Part shown: one piece after another, positions 8,620-17,102 of the stretch | How positions within the stretch are numbered: position 1 is the first letter of the stretch | How the letters are laid out: each line of letters starts with the position of its first letter | DNA from: Mesotaenium endlicherianum | Lineage: Eukaryota > Streptophyta > Zygnematophyceae > Zygnematales > Mesotaeniaceae | Assembly: GCA_009602735.1 (NCBI GenBank) | Contig: WELA01002297.1 | Location: 514,805-539,431, forward strand | Direction: 5' to 3' | DNA: 24,627 nt | Notes under the pieces: model-generated | The model's database searches: none | What the model was told of the DNA's origin: nothing | What the model saw: only the letters and a program-made list of their open reading frames with translations | Position numbers and translations under genes: made by a program

Positions 8620-9702
8620 AACGATAAAGCAGGAGGTTGCGTGGCCTTCAACTTGGTGATATCTATCCGACCTGCATTCTTTGCCCATTTGACAAAGGCA
8701 TGCTTCCCCTTAGAGAAGTAGTCTCTTCCTCTCCTCCTGTGCTCCTTGGTTTCCACATTCATGTTACTCAGGCATCCGTTAAGCTTGGGGTCCCAAGGAG
8801 CAATGTGAGGTGGCAGGATGAGATAGCCGTCCAGGCCATAGTGGAAGTCATTTGGGTGGGCGCGTTCACACTCCTGCTTCTTGTTTAGTGACGGTCATCC
8901 ACCTCCAGTCCGTGGGCTGCTGGTGATACCGTGAACCATGTTCAGTCTTTTTTAGCTTATAAGGGATCCAGTGGGGAGAGAACATCTGCTGCCCTGTTTC
9001 TCTAACCAAGTATTCCTAGCTCCTCCTCTCAACTTCATTATAGACTGGCAGCAGTGTCAGGTAAAATATTGCATCTTTGAAGCTATCGGGTTGCATGCTC
9101 ACCAACCTGATAAGCCTCTGATCCCCCACTATGCCAAGTTTTGGTACTGGCTTATCTTCTAAATCATCTGCAAGGAACTGCGCCTGCTCTGCTGTGTACC
9201 CCACCATCTTGGAATATTCCTCGTGAAGGACCACGCCAGTGGGTGTCTCAATATATCTATCCAGATCTTCCGCTCCCTGCCTTTAAAGTACTCTTTTTTG
9301 TTCCGCCTTGTTGATCTCCTGGGCTGCCAGTAATGCTTCCTTCAAGATATTAAAGGTTTGGCCACCCACTACAGTATCTCTGTAAGTGGCCAGGCTCTTT
9401 TGCTTCTCAGCTTCAGCCTTCTTTCTTTGTTCCTCTTCTGCTGCCGCCGCTTCCTCTTGTTGTTTCTTCTGTCTCTCCTTCTCAGCTTTCCTGAGGTTTG
9501 CAGCCTCCTGCTCCTTCTTCCTCTGCGCCTCATTTGCCGCCTCTTCTTGTCTGCGGACCCTATCTTGTTCTGTCTTGGTGAGGGACGTGGCCGCCAACTC
9601 TTTCAGGTAGTACTCCATTGTCCTCTTGGCTTTTTCCACCTTGCGCTTCTTGTCTTCCTTTTGTGTGGTGGGAGCCATCCTGCACATGTAGCCAAGATAC
9701 AA
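8620..9702 (-). pseudogene. D: gag-like gene with long coiled coil, broken
   Basis: From ATG at 9702 the frame codes for a very charged Glu/Lys/Gln/Ala segment (about residues 20-115), a strong coiled-coil candidate with many heptad-like KEREKK-type runs. The same frame continues past a TAA at 9283-9285 and a TAG near 9015 (HEEYSKMVGYTAEQAQFLAD, QMFSPHWIPYKL, HQQPTDWRWMTV). A frameshift follows near 8890, and then a block with HPNDFHYGLDGYLILPPHIA and EHRRRGRDYFSKGKHAFVKW, which ends at the B1 junction. No CCHC knuckle is visible. I call it gag-like from its place next to gypsy fragments, its length (about 360 codons) and its style; the family itself I do not recognise. Confidence 0.5.
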
Positions 9703-10091
9703 GTCAGTAGGATCTTGTTTGGGATGTTGAAAAAGAAGTAAGGTTGTATAGGTTCGTTCTCTTTACCTTATCGGGTGGTTACTGGGAGATAATGGAGCTG
9801 TAACGCGATGAGAATAGACGAGTGAATGTGTGTGCAGGCTAAGATAAGTGGGTTGTTTGTGTGCTGGTCCTTTTCTCCTTTGGAGTGGTGGACACCCTCC
9901 AACTTAGCTTAAGGTGGGCCTGGTTGTCACATCTGTCACCATGCTGATACTTCATCGTCACATTCCGATCGTCTACTGTCACTTGACCGTCACATTTTCC
10001 TCCAACTTAAATTGAGACAGGACCTCCTGTCACCGTCCCAAGTCTGCTGAAGTGACAGTTAAGGGGGTGTCCCAGCCACCCGAAGGTGAAA
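9703..10091. other. Non-coding stretch between gag-like D and chromodomain E; possible LTR or leader
   Basis: In element direction this lies after the stop of the E chromodomain and before the start of D, the place expected for a 3' LTR or a 5' leader. A purine tract GGAGGAAAA (9995-10003) is followed on the minus strand by TGTGACGG, which would suit a polypurine tract and an LTR start. The other LTR edge and a tRNA-type primer-binding site were not found, so the assignment stays open. Confidence 0.35.
9926..10056. repeat. Cluster of seven GTCAC/GTGAC pentamers
   Basis: GTCAC occurs at 9926, 9935, 9957, 9978, 9989 and 10029, and GTGAC at 10052, mostly as TGTCAC or CGTCAC. The spacing is irregular (9-40 bp), so it is not a simple tandem repeat. 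It might be a set of transcription-factor sites in an LTR; that is only an inference. Confidence 0.5.
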
Positions 10092-10484
10092 TCATTGCAA
10101 CGCCCCCTTGGCATTAGTCAAGAGGTCCTTAAAGTAACAAGTGTCCCAGAGGCATCGTAACCCTTCCATATAACCAGATTTTTCATGACATATTTAGATG
10201 ATCGACGGACAGAGCGAGCGTCTAAAATCTCCTCGACCTCATATTCCTCAAGGTCACCATGTCAAACAGCGGGGACCGGTCCCGGCTAGACAGGTAACCG
10301 ACCTATAAACAGTGCGTCACCCTTGATGTACGATTCTAAAAAAGAGATATTGAAGACTGGGTGAATCTTGTATTCCGCTGACATGTTCAGTTTGTAAGCA
10401 TTTTGACCGACACAGCGCATCACCGAATATGAACCGACCCAATTTGGACCAAACTTCTTCTGGACCACACCAGGCAGGTACAGG
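10092..10484 (-). pseudogene. E: integrase C-terminus with chromodomain, broken
   Basis: The end of a chromovirus integrase. The GPY module reads KFGPNWVGSYSVMRCVGQNA, then YKIHPVFNISFLESY, then a stop at 10286. In another frame, from 10255, a chromodomain follows: EYEVEEILDARSVRRSSKY and VIWKGYDASG; after one more frameshift comes a C-terminal helix (KDLLTNAKGALQ) and a TGA at 10092-10094. The three aromatic positions that form the methyl-lysine cage in HP1-like domains (Tyr, Trp, Tyr) are all present. In known chromoviruses such domains guide integration into heterochromatin. On the right the integrase is cut by the LTR at 10485. The same module in element A is nearly identical. Confidence 0.8.
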
Positions 10485-10985
10485 TGTAGTGAAACATATA
10501 AATAAAGCACTTAGTGACATATAATACTTAATCCATTCAAGACAAGGATCTTTGAACACAAGTGGTAGCTTCTTGAAAGAGAGATGGCTTCTTGAAAGTT
10601 AATGTATTTCTGGAATTCGGTAAGTACAAAAGTGATTCTCCCCTTTTTCTAAGTTCTAGCTCTTGAATATATACTTGCCACATAAGTAATTCCTAGGAAG
10701 GTGTATGTTGATGTGTCGGCACCCAACACGTCCCAAAACTTTTCACCTCTTTCTAGAATAATGCACACGTGTCCTTTTGACCTAAAAATGGCACATTTGA
10801 CTTTTGCCACATGGAGTTCTTCTAGGTCCTTCCTCTAACTTCGAAAATACCTTAGAAGGTTCAAAGGACATGAACCAAGTCACTAGAGTACCTATTCACA
10901 CTTGACTCCACACAATACTACTCCAAATATATTTGAAAACATTGAAATGTAAGCAAACTAATATGTTATAACTCAAATCACTACA
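10485..10985 (-). repeat. 3' LTR of element C, about 501 bp
   Basis: The block has perfect 8-bp inverted ends (TGTAGTGA and TCACTACA) with canonical TG and CA. On the minus strand it follows a run of seven G within four bases, as a 3' LTR follows its polypurine tract. On its left it cuts the integrase of E at a point where the related element A runs on, so it marks an insertion site; ACAGG at 10480-10484 is the predicted target-site duplication. The 5' LTR of C lies outside the window, so identity between LTRs cannot be tested here. Confidence 0.72.
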
Positions 10986-10988
10986 TCA

Positions 10989-10995
10989 CCCCCCC
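10989..10995 (-). other. Polypurine tract of element C (candidate)
   Basis: Minus-strand G7 followed after TGA by the LTR start TGTAGTGA. It is the only G-run between the chromodomain stop and the LTR. In LTR elements such a tract resists RNase H and primes plus-strand synthesis. Confidence 0.6.
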
Positions 10996-11743
10996 GATAG
11001 AAAAAGCGACGTCTCGGCGCGTCAAGTCAGGTCTTAGACATGTGGAGCAGACTAGTCAACAGCTGCCACATATGTGAAGAGGATTAGTCAAAGGCGCCAA
11101 GTCAGGTGCTACACATGTAAGGTAGACTAGGCAAGGTCGTGGGTGGTGTGACCTTATTGGCTAGCCTACTCCTTGATGATAAAGAAAATTGTACAAGTTG
11201 GCTAAGAATCTGCCACAAATTCAAGAACTAATAGCGTCCACAGCACTGCTTCATATCTAAAAATTCTAGTACCAAACGGACCGCGTCGGAGAACTCTATT
11301 GGGTCACCAATTTTGAGAGCATTCTAATTCCTGGAGTTTCGTTGAGAGATGAGAGGGTAGGCACTTCTCCAAATCTGTGCAGAAACTTTTGAAAATCATA
11401 AATTCTTCGACACTTCTCCAAATTTTGCAAAGTAAGTTTCAAAATGGGCGCTGTAAGATGTTCCACCAAAGTCTTGAGTTTCAAAGCATTCCAAGTTCAG
11501 GGGAGAGCACAATGTCAAAAAGCAAGTTCTGTCCAAATAATGCCAGTAGTCTGACCCCCTTCTACTTAGAGCATCATATTTCTCTTACCAGTGCTTCAAA
11601 TTGAGCGAACTTGGATTCTAAATGACCAACTACTCATCGACTAGAGGCACGTAAATTTTTAAATTTTATTATGAAGAGACCTTCCACCACTAGCAATTTT
11701 AGTTTTCTGTCCAGAATCTTCGAGAAGAGAAGAGTGTCTAATG
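10996..11743 (-). other. Non-coding 3' region of element C
   Basis: About 750 bases between the integrase-chromodomain stop and the polypurine tract. No protein family is recognisable in either direction. It holds the minisatellite at 11020-11134 and two copies of CACTTCTCCAAAT about 50 bp apart (11359, 11410). This is long for a chromovirus 3' untranslated region, so it may contain decayed extra sequence. Confidence 0.5.
11020..11134. repeat. Degenerate minisatellite, about 3 units of 33-40 bp
   Basis: Units 11020-11059 and 11095-11134 are both 40 bp, start CG(T/C)CAAGTCAGGT and end in GACTAG(T/G)CAA. A shorter middle unit (11060-11092) keeps the core ACAT-TGTGAAG and the end TTAGTCAA. Confidence 0.6.
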
Positions 11744-12193
11744 TCAATATTTCCTCTTTCTTGTTCTTGTAGGCTGCCTCCAAGGGGTCTTTTGCTGCTT
11801 CTTGATGGTGGCAGGTTGCCTCCCTAAAGTCTTCATGCTTCTAGTAGAGAGACTTGAGGGTGGTTCCAGATGGGGGTCGGCGGCATGGAAGCATTTCAGC
11901 TTTTCCTGAACTTTGTCAAGGTAGTAGGCCGCCACCCAACTATTCTCTGAATCTAGATATCCTTTCTACTTGATCAAGTATTGCTGCTGTCTCCTAAAAT
12001 TTCTCATAGTCAATATGTCTTCTACTTCTTACTCCACATGATCATCCACTATTTTTGGGACTGGTGGGGTTGTCACTCGTCCTGGGAACTTGTTGTCGGG
12101 TTGCACATATGGCTTAAAGAGGTAAGCGTAGAATACGGGGTCGATGTGCATAGTTTGGGGAAGTTCTAGCTTGAAAGCAACGGGGTTGACTTG
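11744..12193 (-). pseudogene. Element C chromodomain and integrase C-terminal end, broken
   Basis: One frame runs through with three stops. After YLGPFKII a TAG (about 12195), then NPVAFKLELPQTMHIDPVFY and LFKPYVQPDNKFP, the usual integrase tail. The chromodomain starts near 12020: a TAA stands where the first cage Tyr is expected (before EVEDIL), then NFRRQQQYLIK, a TAG at the cage Trp, KGYLDSENSWVAAYYLDKVQ. A basic tail (KKQQKTPWRQ) ends at 11744. Two of three cage positions are thus stops. Apart from these the domain aligns without frameshift. Confidence 0.8.
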
Positions 12194-13260
12194 CTAGATT
12201 ATCTTGAAGGGTCCCAAATACTTGGGAGAGAACTTGCTGCCGGCAGGCCTATTGTTTAGAAAAATATTCTTGGATGATAGTAACACGTTGTCACCCACTC
12301 TGTACGTAATTTCTCTTCTGGACCTGTTTGCGACTCTTGCTTGATCATCTTGCGCCTGTTGTAGAGCTTTCTTCGCTGCTGTAAGGGCCGCTTCTAATGT
12401 CTCCATAAAATTTGTTGCTGCAGGTACTTCATCATGGCCAACCGTGAAGCTCAGCGGCGTGGTTGGATGGAAGCCATAGTTGAGGAAGAATGGGGACTCT
12501 TGGGTAGAGGCCTGCGTAGTGTTGTTGTATGCAAACTCCAAGGGGGTCAAGTACATGTCCCAGTCTTGCTCCAGAGTAGACACGTAGGCCTCTAGAGAGG
12601 TCTTTAGGGTACGATTCATACGCTCGATTTGCCCATCTGATCATGGGTGGTAGGCAGTAGACATACCCAGCGATGTACCCAAGTTCTTGAAGAGATTTTT
12701 CCAGAAATGGCTTGTGAATCTTGGATCTTTATTTGAAATATTTCTTGACGATAGTCCATGGAGTCGGAACATGTTTTCAAAGATGAGTCTTGCAAGTTGT
12801 GGTGCTGTAGCCTTAGTCGTCGTGGGAATAAAATGAGCCATCTTGGTAAGTCTGTCCACCACCGTGAGTATTGCATTATGGCCTCAAGGTGTCGCGGGCA
12901 GGTCCACAATAAGGTCCATTGAGATGTCCGTCCATTGTCTTTCGAGGATTGGTAGTGGTTGGAGGAGTCCTCCCGCCTTTTGCGATGATGGCTTGATTCT
13001 TTGGCATGTGTCACAGCTCCTGCAGTACTCCTTGACTTGCTTAGACATGCCTGGCCAACAATAAGTCCTCGCTAGCACGCCCGTGGTCTTTAGGATTCCA
13101 AAGTGTCCTCCCAGAGGGTTGTCGTGTGCTTCTCGTAGAAGCATGAGCTGGAGGTCTAAGTCATTAAAAACACATCTTTGGCCCGTTTTTTGCCTCACCC
13201 AATAGTTTCCTTCTTGCTTTTTGTGTGGGTCAAGGGCTGCCTCGCCATTCGCATATTAAG
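12194..13260 (-). pseudogene. Element C integrase, broken
   Basis: Zinc-binding HHCC part: AHDNPLGGHFG and YCRSCDTCQRIK (about 13000-13130). Core: WTDISMDLIVDLP with the first Asp, VVDRLTKMAHFIP, then SNKDPRFTSHFW, in which the second Asp is kept, and STAYHP followed by a TGA near 12640, then SDGQIERMNRTLK with the catalytic Glu. C-terminal part: REITYRVGDNVLL and KFSPKYLGPFKI at 12194-12250. There is a frame change around 12860-12890. The whole DDE triad is still recognisable, so decay is recent compared with element A. Confidence 0.82.
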
Positions 13261-13299
13261 GGTCCGCATCATAGGCGGCAGAAAGTTGAGCTTCCAGAT

Positions 13300-14141
13300 G
13301 TGTACTCAGGGATATCATCACTGCATTTAATTGCAGTCTTGAGAGGGGGTCAGCCGGGATTGCCTTGCCGGGCTGGTACTGAATCGTGATGTTGTACTGT
13401 TGCAAGTATTCACTCCATCTTGCTTATCTCCGTGGAAAATACGGGTGCGTCTGGAGGTGCTTCAACGCCTCGTGGTCCGTAGTGACTAGCACCTTGCGTC
13501 CTTCAACGTAGCAGCGCCAAGCCTTCAAGGCATGAATAATCGCCAATGCCTCTCGCTCCGTACTTGTATAATTTTGCTCGGCTGGATTTAGCTTCCTTGA
13601 CTCATAGGCAATGGACTGCAGTCCCTTGCCTTGGTCTTGAAGCAGGATTGCTCTTATTGCATAGGAAGATGCATCGGTGATGACATGGAAGGGCCAATCT
13701 GGGTTTGGACTTGGGAGTGTGAGCATCGGGGATGTCGTCAATCTTCGCTTTAACTCTTGGAATGCCTCTTCCTCTTTCTTGGTCCATGTATATAGCCTGT
13801 CCCTCTTGAGTAAATCTGTCAGGGGGGCTGCTATGTGCAAGAAGCTCTGGATGAATCTCCTGTACGAATTGGCAAATCCCAAGAATGATAGGAGTTCTTT
13901 CTTGATCGCGGGGGTTGGCCATTCCTCCACCACCGTGGTCTTCTTGGGGTCCATCTTGATGCCATCAGCAGTCACGTGAAGACCTAGGAACTCCACTTCT
14001 TGTTTGGCAAACTCGCACTTTGACTCCTTTGCAAATAGCTTATTTTGCTTCAGGATTTTGAGCACTTCTTTCACGTGTCTTCCATGCTCTCCAAGGGTCT
14101 TGCTGTACATGAGAATTTTGTCAATGAATACCACCACAGAT
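13300..14141 (-). pseudogene. Element C RT palm/thumb and RNase H, inactive
   Basis: The frame from 14137 covers the second half of RT and RNase H. The catalytic YxDD motif reads F-I-D-K (14117-14128): the second metal-binding Asp is replaced by Lys, so polymerase activity would be lost even without the stops. Then SFLGFANSYRRFIQSFLH, the RNase H motifs VITDASS (Asp), STEREALAIIHALK (Glu) and VTTDHEALKHL (Asp). TAA at 13424 is followed in the same frame by the tether ARWSEYLQQYNITIQYQPGK, ADPLSRL. A TGA near 14138 separates this part from the RT fingers. Confidence 0.85.
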
Positions 14142-14541
14142 CAGTTCAGCAGGGGCTGAAATATGGTGTTCATCATAGTCATGAAAGTTGCTGGTGTGTT
14201 GGTGAGTCCAAATGGTAAGACCATGAACTCAAAATGTCCATATCTTGTCCTGAATGCCGTCTTCTCTATGTCCGGTTCTGCGATGCGAATCTGGTGGTAG
14301 CCGCTCCGTAAGTCAATCTTCGTGAAGTACTTGGCTCCAACCAGCTGGTCCATTAGCTCATCCATACGCGGCAGCGGGTATCGATTCTTGATGATGATCT
14401 TGTTGAGAGCGCGATAGTCCACACTCATCCTCAAAGTACCGTCCTTCTTCTTAACAAATAGCACCGGGGCTCCAAATGGCGACTTGCTAGGTCAAGTGAA
14501 GCCGTGGTCCAGTAGCTCTCTGATTTGCTTCTTGACTTCGT
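14142..14541 (-). pseudogene. Element C RT fingers, broken
   Basis: The N-terminal half of [82 protein letters not shown]. These are the classical gypsy RT blocks with the first catalytic Asp (KIDLRSG). Upstream a stop sits near 14493, and a frameshift near 14545 parts it from the protease frame. Related to the fingers of element A but clearly a different lineage. Confidence 0.85.
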
Positions 14542-15408
14542 CTAGCTCCATATATGACATCTTGACGTAGGCCGAGAGATGGGCTTGCTTCCGGGCTCCA
14601 ACTCTATCTTGTGGTCTACGACTCTCGTGGGGGGTAGGCCCTTGGGCAATTCCGGGGAGAACACTTCTTTGTAGTCCTCTAGGCCTTCTTGTATCTCCTT
14701 GAGAATGGGGCTGCCTTCTTGACTCTCGATGTCTTTCTTGATGTCTTTTGGCGTGATCAAGGCCAAAAGAAGCTCGTGTCCTTTACTCACAAGTCTCTTG
14801 AGTTGGAGGGCGGAAAATAGTATCTTGTGTGCCAGCTTTTTGATGTCTTGGATCTGGATGTTCTGGATTACGCGTAAAATACAGATTCTTGAAGTGATGT
14901 CATTCTTGATTTTGATAGTACCGGTCCTCCAATCAACTTGGGGGTTGTGCTTGGTCAACCAAGGCATCCCTAGGACGACGTCGTACTTGCCCAATTGCAT
15001 GGGGGAGAACACTACTCTATCCTTGAAGGACTTGATAGAGAGTGACAAGGGGTACGTCTTCTTGGAAGGGGTAGTATAAGAGAACCCATTGGGCATCATA
15101 ATCTCCTCGTCGTGGTCAAGGGTTTGCATAGTAATACCGTGCTTGGTGGCAAAATTTGCAGCAATGAAGTTGCCTTGTGCTCCGCTATCCACCAAGATGT
15201 GGACCTTCTCTCCTCCAAGGTAACCTCTCAAACTCATTGGGGCTGGAACGTCGTCTTCGACGGGGGTCTCCACCTCACTTGGTTTGTTGCCTTCTTGTAA
15301 AGTGGGTCTTGGGGTGGTAGGCTCCTGGCCTACCTGCGCTGTCCGTTTTTTGACAACTTTTTGGGGCATGAGAGTGCACGATGGCCCTTTTCCTTGTAAT
15401 AAAAGCAT
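14542..15408 (-). pseudogene. Element C aspartic protease and protease-RT linker, open frame
   Basis: A 288-codon open frame. The retropepsin loop ILVDSGAQGNFI lies at about 15165-15195 (D-S-G-A at 15178-15189). The second signature reads YDVVLGMPWLTKHNPQVDW. Then follows the usual linker (LEDYKEVFSPELPKGLPPTR, VDHKIELEPGSKP) that leads into RT. The frame overlaps the gag frame by about 80 bases; this could be an ancestral frameshift between gag and pol or decay. The domain looks structurally intact, but the element cannot express it in a full polyprotein. Confidence 0.85.
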
Positions 15409-16016
15409 AGTCCAGCCGTCACGAGAGCTTCTTTTTCAACCGGGGAGAGTCTTGCTTTCACTCCTTGCTGGTTTCTTGCATCATAAGTGTCATTGGAAGG
15501 TCTTCCACTCTTTCGGGCAGCCGCGGGGTCCCTTTCAATAACTCCAATTTCCATGGGTGTGGGTCCAGATTTGGATGTGGAAGGGGCTGCGTACACCCGA
15601 GTCGCCGATACCCATGAAGATGAAGGCACGGAGTGCTTGAAATCCAAGGTATCCACCTTTTGGGCCACTTCAATGATCTTTGAGAAGTCCGTCAAGTCGC
15701 GTAATTCCACTTCCTTTGCCACCTTGGGCTTGAGGCCAAAGATGTGGCGGTCAATCTTCTCCTTGAGAGACATGTTGGGGATCTCGAGAGTGAGGACGTG
15801 AAATCTGGATGTATATTCTTGAACGGACGTCATTTGCTTGAGATGGTAGAGCTTTCCTCAGACAATCTTCTCCGCATTGATGGGCATGAATTGCCTCTTG
15901 AGGGCCTCACGAAAATCTGCCCATCTTGCATATGATGGTGGGGGCTCTTGGCCGAGCATGGGGTGCGCCATAGCTTGATATATAGCCACTTGATANACTT
16001 GATAGTTATGCCACCA
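15330..16016 (-). pseudogene. Element C gag, N-terminus missing
   Basis: Gag forms the particle. The frame starts at the break near 16016 with WWHNYQV, continues YARWADFREALKRQFMP, a TGA near 15857, GKLYHLKQMTSVQEYTSRFH and EKIDRHIFGLKPKVAKEVEL, typical of the Retrotrans_gag fold. Near the end lies a zinc knuckle at 15366-15407 that should read C-x2-C-x4-H-x4-C, but the second Cys is Tyr (CFYYKEKGHRALSC), a one-base G-to-A change. One base at 15996 is undetermined (n). The start and 5' LTR are missing from the window. Confidence 0.82.
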
Positions 16017-16020
16017 TGAT

Positions 16021-16157
16021 GTTGTCGTGCGTTACGAGGTCAAGTGCGCACCATAGGCATAAGCAACACATCATAGGCAAGCAGGCTTTGCTGCACTGGA
16101 GTCTATAATACATGTGGCGTTATAGATCGAAAAGGGAGTCAAGTCGAAAATGTTTTA
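16021..16157. repeat. Direct repeat copy R1
   Basis: Begins GTTGTCGTGCGTTACGAGGT. Matches 16951-17086 with two substitutions in the first 105 bases and a few more plus a small indel after that. Confidence 0.9.
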
Positions 16158-16950
16158 ATTAAGGGAAGTGTACTCTCCAGAGTGAGCACCTCAAGACTGT
16201 AATCTGGTGGGAAAACAACTAATGAAGTATGACCCAGAGGATCACTGGAAGAACATCATGATCTTCAGAGAAGTCCTATGGCAAGGGCTTAAGCTGTGAC
16301 TTTGCTCACCACTTGTGAAGTTCTTCAAGTGACTGGAAGCCTGGAGGGCTTGCTCTTCACAAGAGAGTAACTAAGTGGTCCTGAAAACACAAGGGATAAA
16401 AGTGTAAGCTTTACTGATAATCTCTGTTACTTACACCTGGCATAATGGACTTCTAAAAGATGTCTCTTCTAGGGACATCTCTACTAGCGCCTCAAAAGTG
16501 GATATGGAAATTGAGGAAGCTTCCTCTAGGAGTAGGTGATGCAGTCACCAAGTTATAGCCTCAATGATGCACATATACTATGGAAATGCAAAGTTTATGT
16601 AGGCTAAGGGGCTCGCGGATTTGTGCGCACAAAGCTTGGGGTCACGAAGAGCCAACAATGTCACCTTTGGGGACATTGAGTCACAAATTGGGCCTTGGGA
16701 AAGTTTCGTTAGGGACCGGTAGGTGACGCGGACTAGATCGCACCTATCTCGCTCGATACTTGACCAGATGACGCGAAATTGGTGCCATTCGGAAGATGCT
16801 TCGACGCGCTACACGTTGGTGACTTGAAAATCTAGAAAAGGTCAACATACGGATGCGTAAAGTCAATGCAAAGTTGGCCTTCCTAGGTTGATGTTTCGCA
16901 CATGTGGAGCTTGGTTTTATACGACAAACTCGACTCAATAAATCATGACA

Positions 16951-17086
16951 GTTGTCGTGCGTTATGAGGTCGAGTGCGCACCATAGGCATAAGCAACACA
17001 TCATAGGCAAGCAGGCTTTGCTGCACTGGAGTCTATAATACATGTGGCGTTATAGCCAAAATGGGAGTCAAGTCAAAAATGTTTAA
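16951..17086. repeat. Direct repeat copy R2
   Basis: Begins GTTGTCGTGCGTTATGAGGT, 930 bp to the right of R1. The clear substitutions between copies (16035 versus 16965, the CAAG/CGAG site, and GTCG/GTCA near the end) are all CG-to-TG or CG-to-CA changes. Confidence 0.9.
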
Positions 17087-17088
17087 AT

Positions 17089-17097
17089 CCCCCCCCC
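17089..17097 (-). other. Polypurine tract of B2 (candidate)
   Basis: Nine G followed by A on the minus strand, five bases after the stop TGA at 17103-17105. A polypurine tract directly before the 3' LTR is expected here. Confidence 0.55.
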
Positions 17098-17102
17098 AGC
17101 TC

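Larger units (their letters stand above)
10485..16016 (-). mobile_element. Element C: nearly complete chromovirus (Ty3/gypsy), inactivated
   Basis: In coding direction: gag (truncated N-terminus), protease, RT, RNase H, integrase, chromodomain, about 750 bp of non-coding sequence, polypurine tract, 3' LTR. This is the order of plant chromoviruses. It is the most readable AT-rich element here, but carries at least seven in-frame stops, a frameshift between protease and RT, and a lost RT active site. It seems to have inserted into E (left edge), and its gag is cut at 16016 by the block leading to B2. Confidence 0.85.
16017..17088 (-). repeat. Non-coding block between C gag and B2; probable B2 3' LTR
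   Basis: The block begins exactly where the gag of C breaks and ends where B2's stop codon and G9 tract begin. The simplest reading is that it is the 3' LTR (about 1.07 kb) of B2, with B2 inserted into C. Against this: I find no clean TG...CA ends. An open frame at 16744-17043 has no family traits. The block starts and ends with a ~137-bp direct repeat, so a small non-autonomous element with short terminal repeats is an alternative, though I see no primer-binding site next to either repeat. Confidence 0.4.

Noticed and set aside
9829..9994. Short LTR (about 166 bp) between D and E
   Set aside because: The right edge (purine tract, then TGTGAC) is plausible, but no matching inverted end or primer-binding site marks the left edge.
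11020..11134. CRISPR-like array
   Set aside because: Three degenerate units without regular unique spacers, in a eukaryotic retroelement context. It is a minisatellite.
15996..15996. Undetermined base n in C gag
   Set aside because: An assembly ambiguity, not a biological feature; it falls inside a short CTTGATA-rich stretch and does not change the call.
16021..17086. TRIM-type miniature LTR element
   Set aside because: Direct repeats of the right size exist, but the ends are not TG...CA, no tRNA-complementary site lies beside either repeat, and the flanks do not rejoin C gag. Kept only as an alternative.
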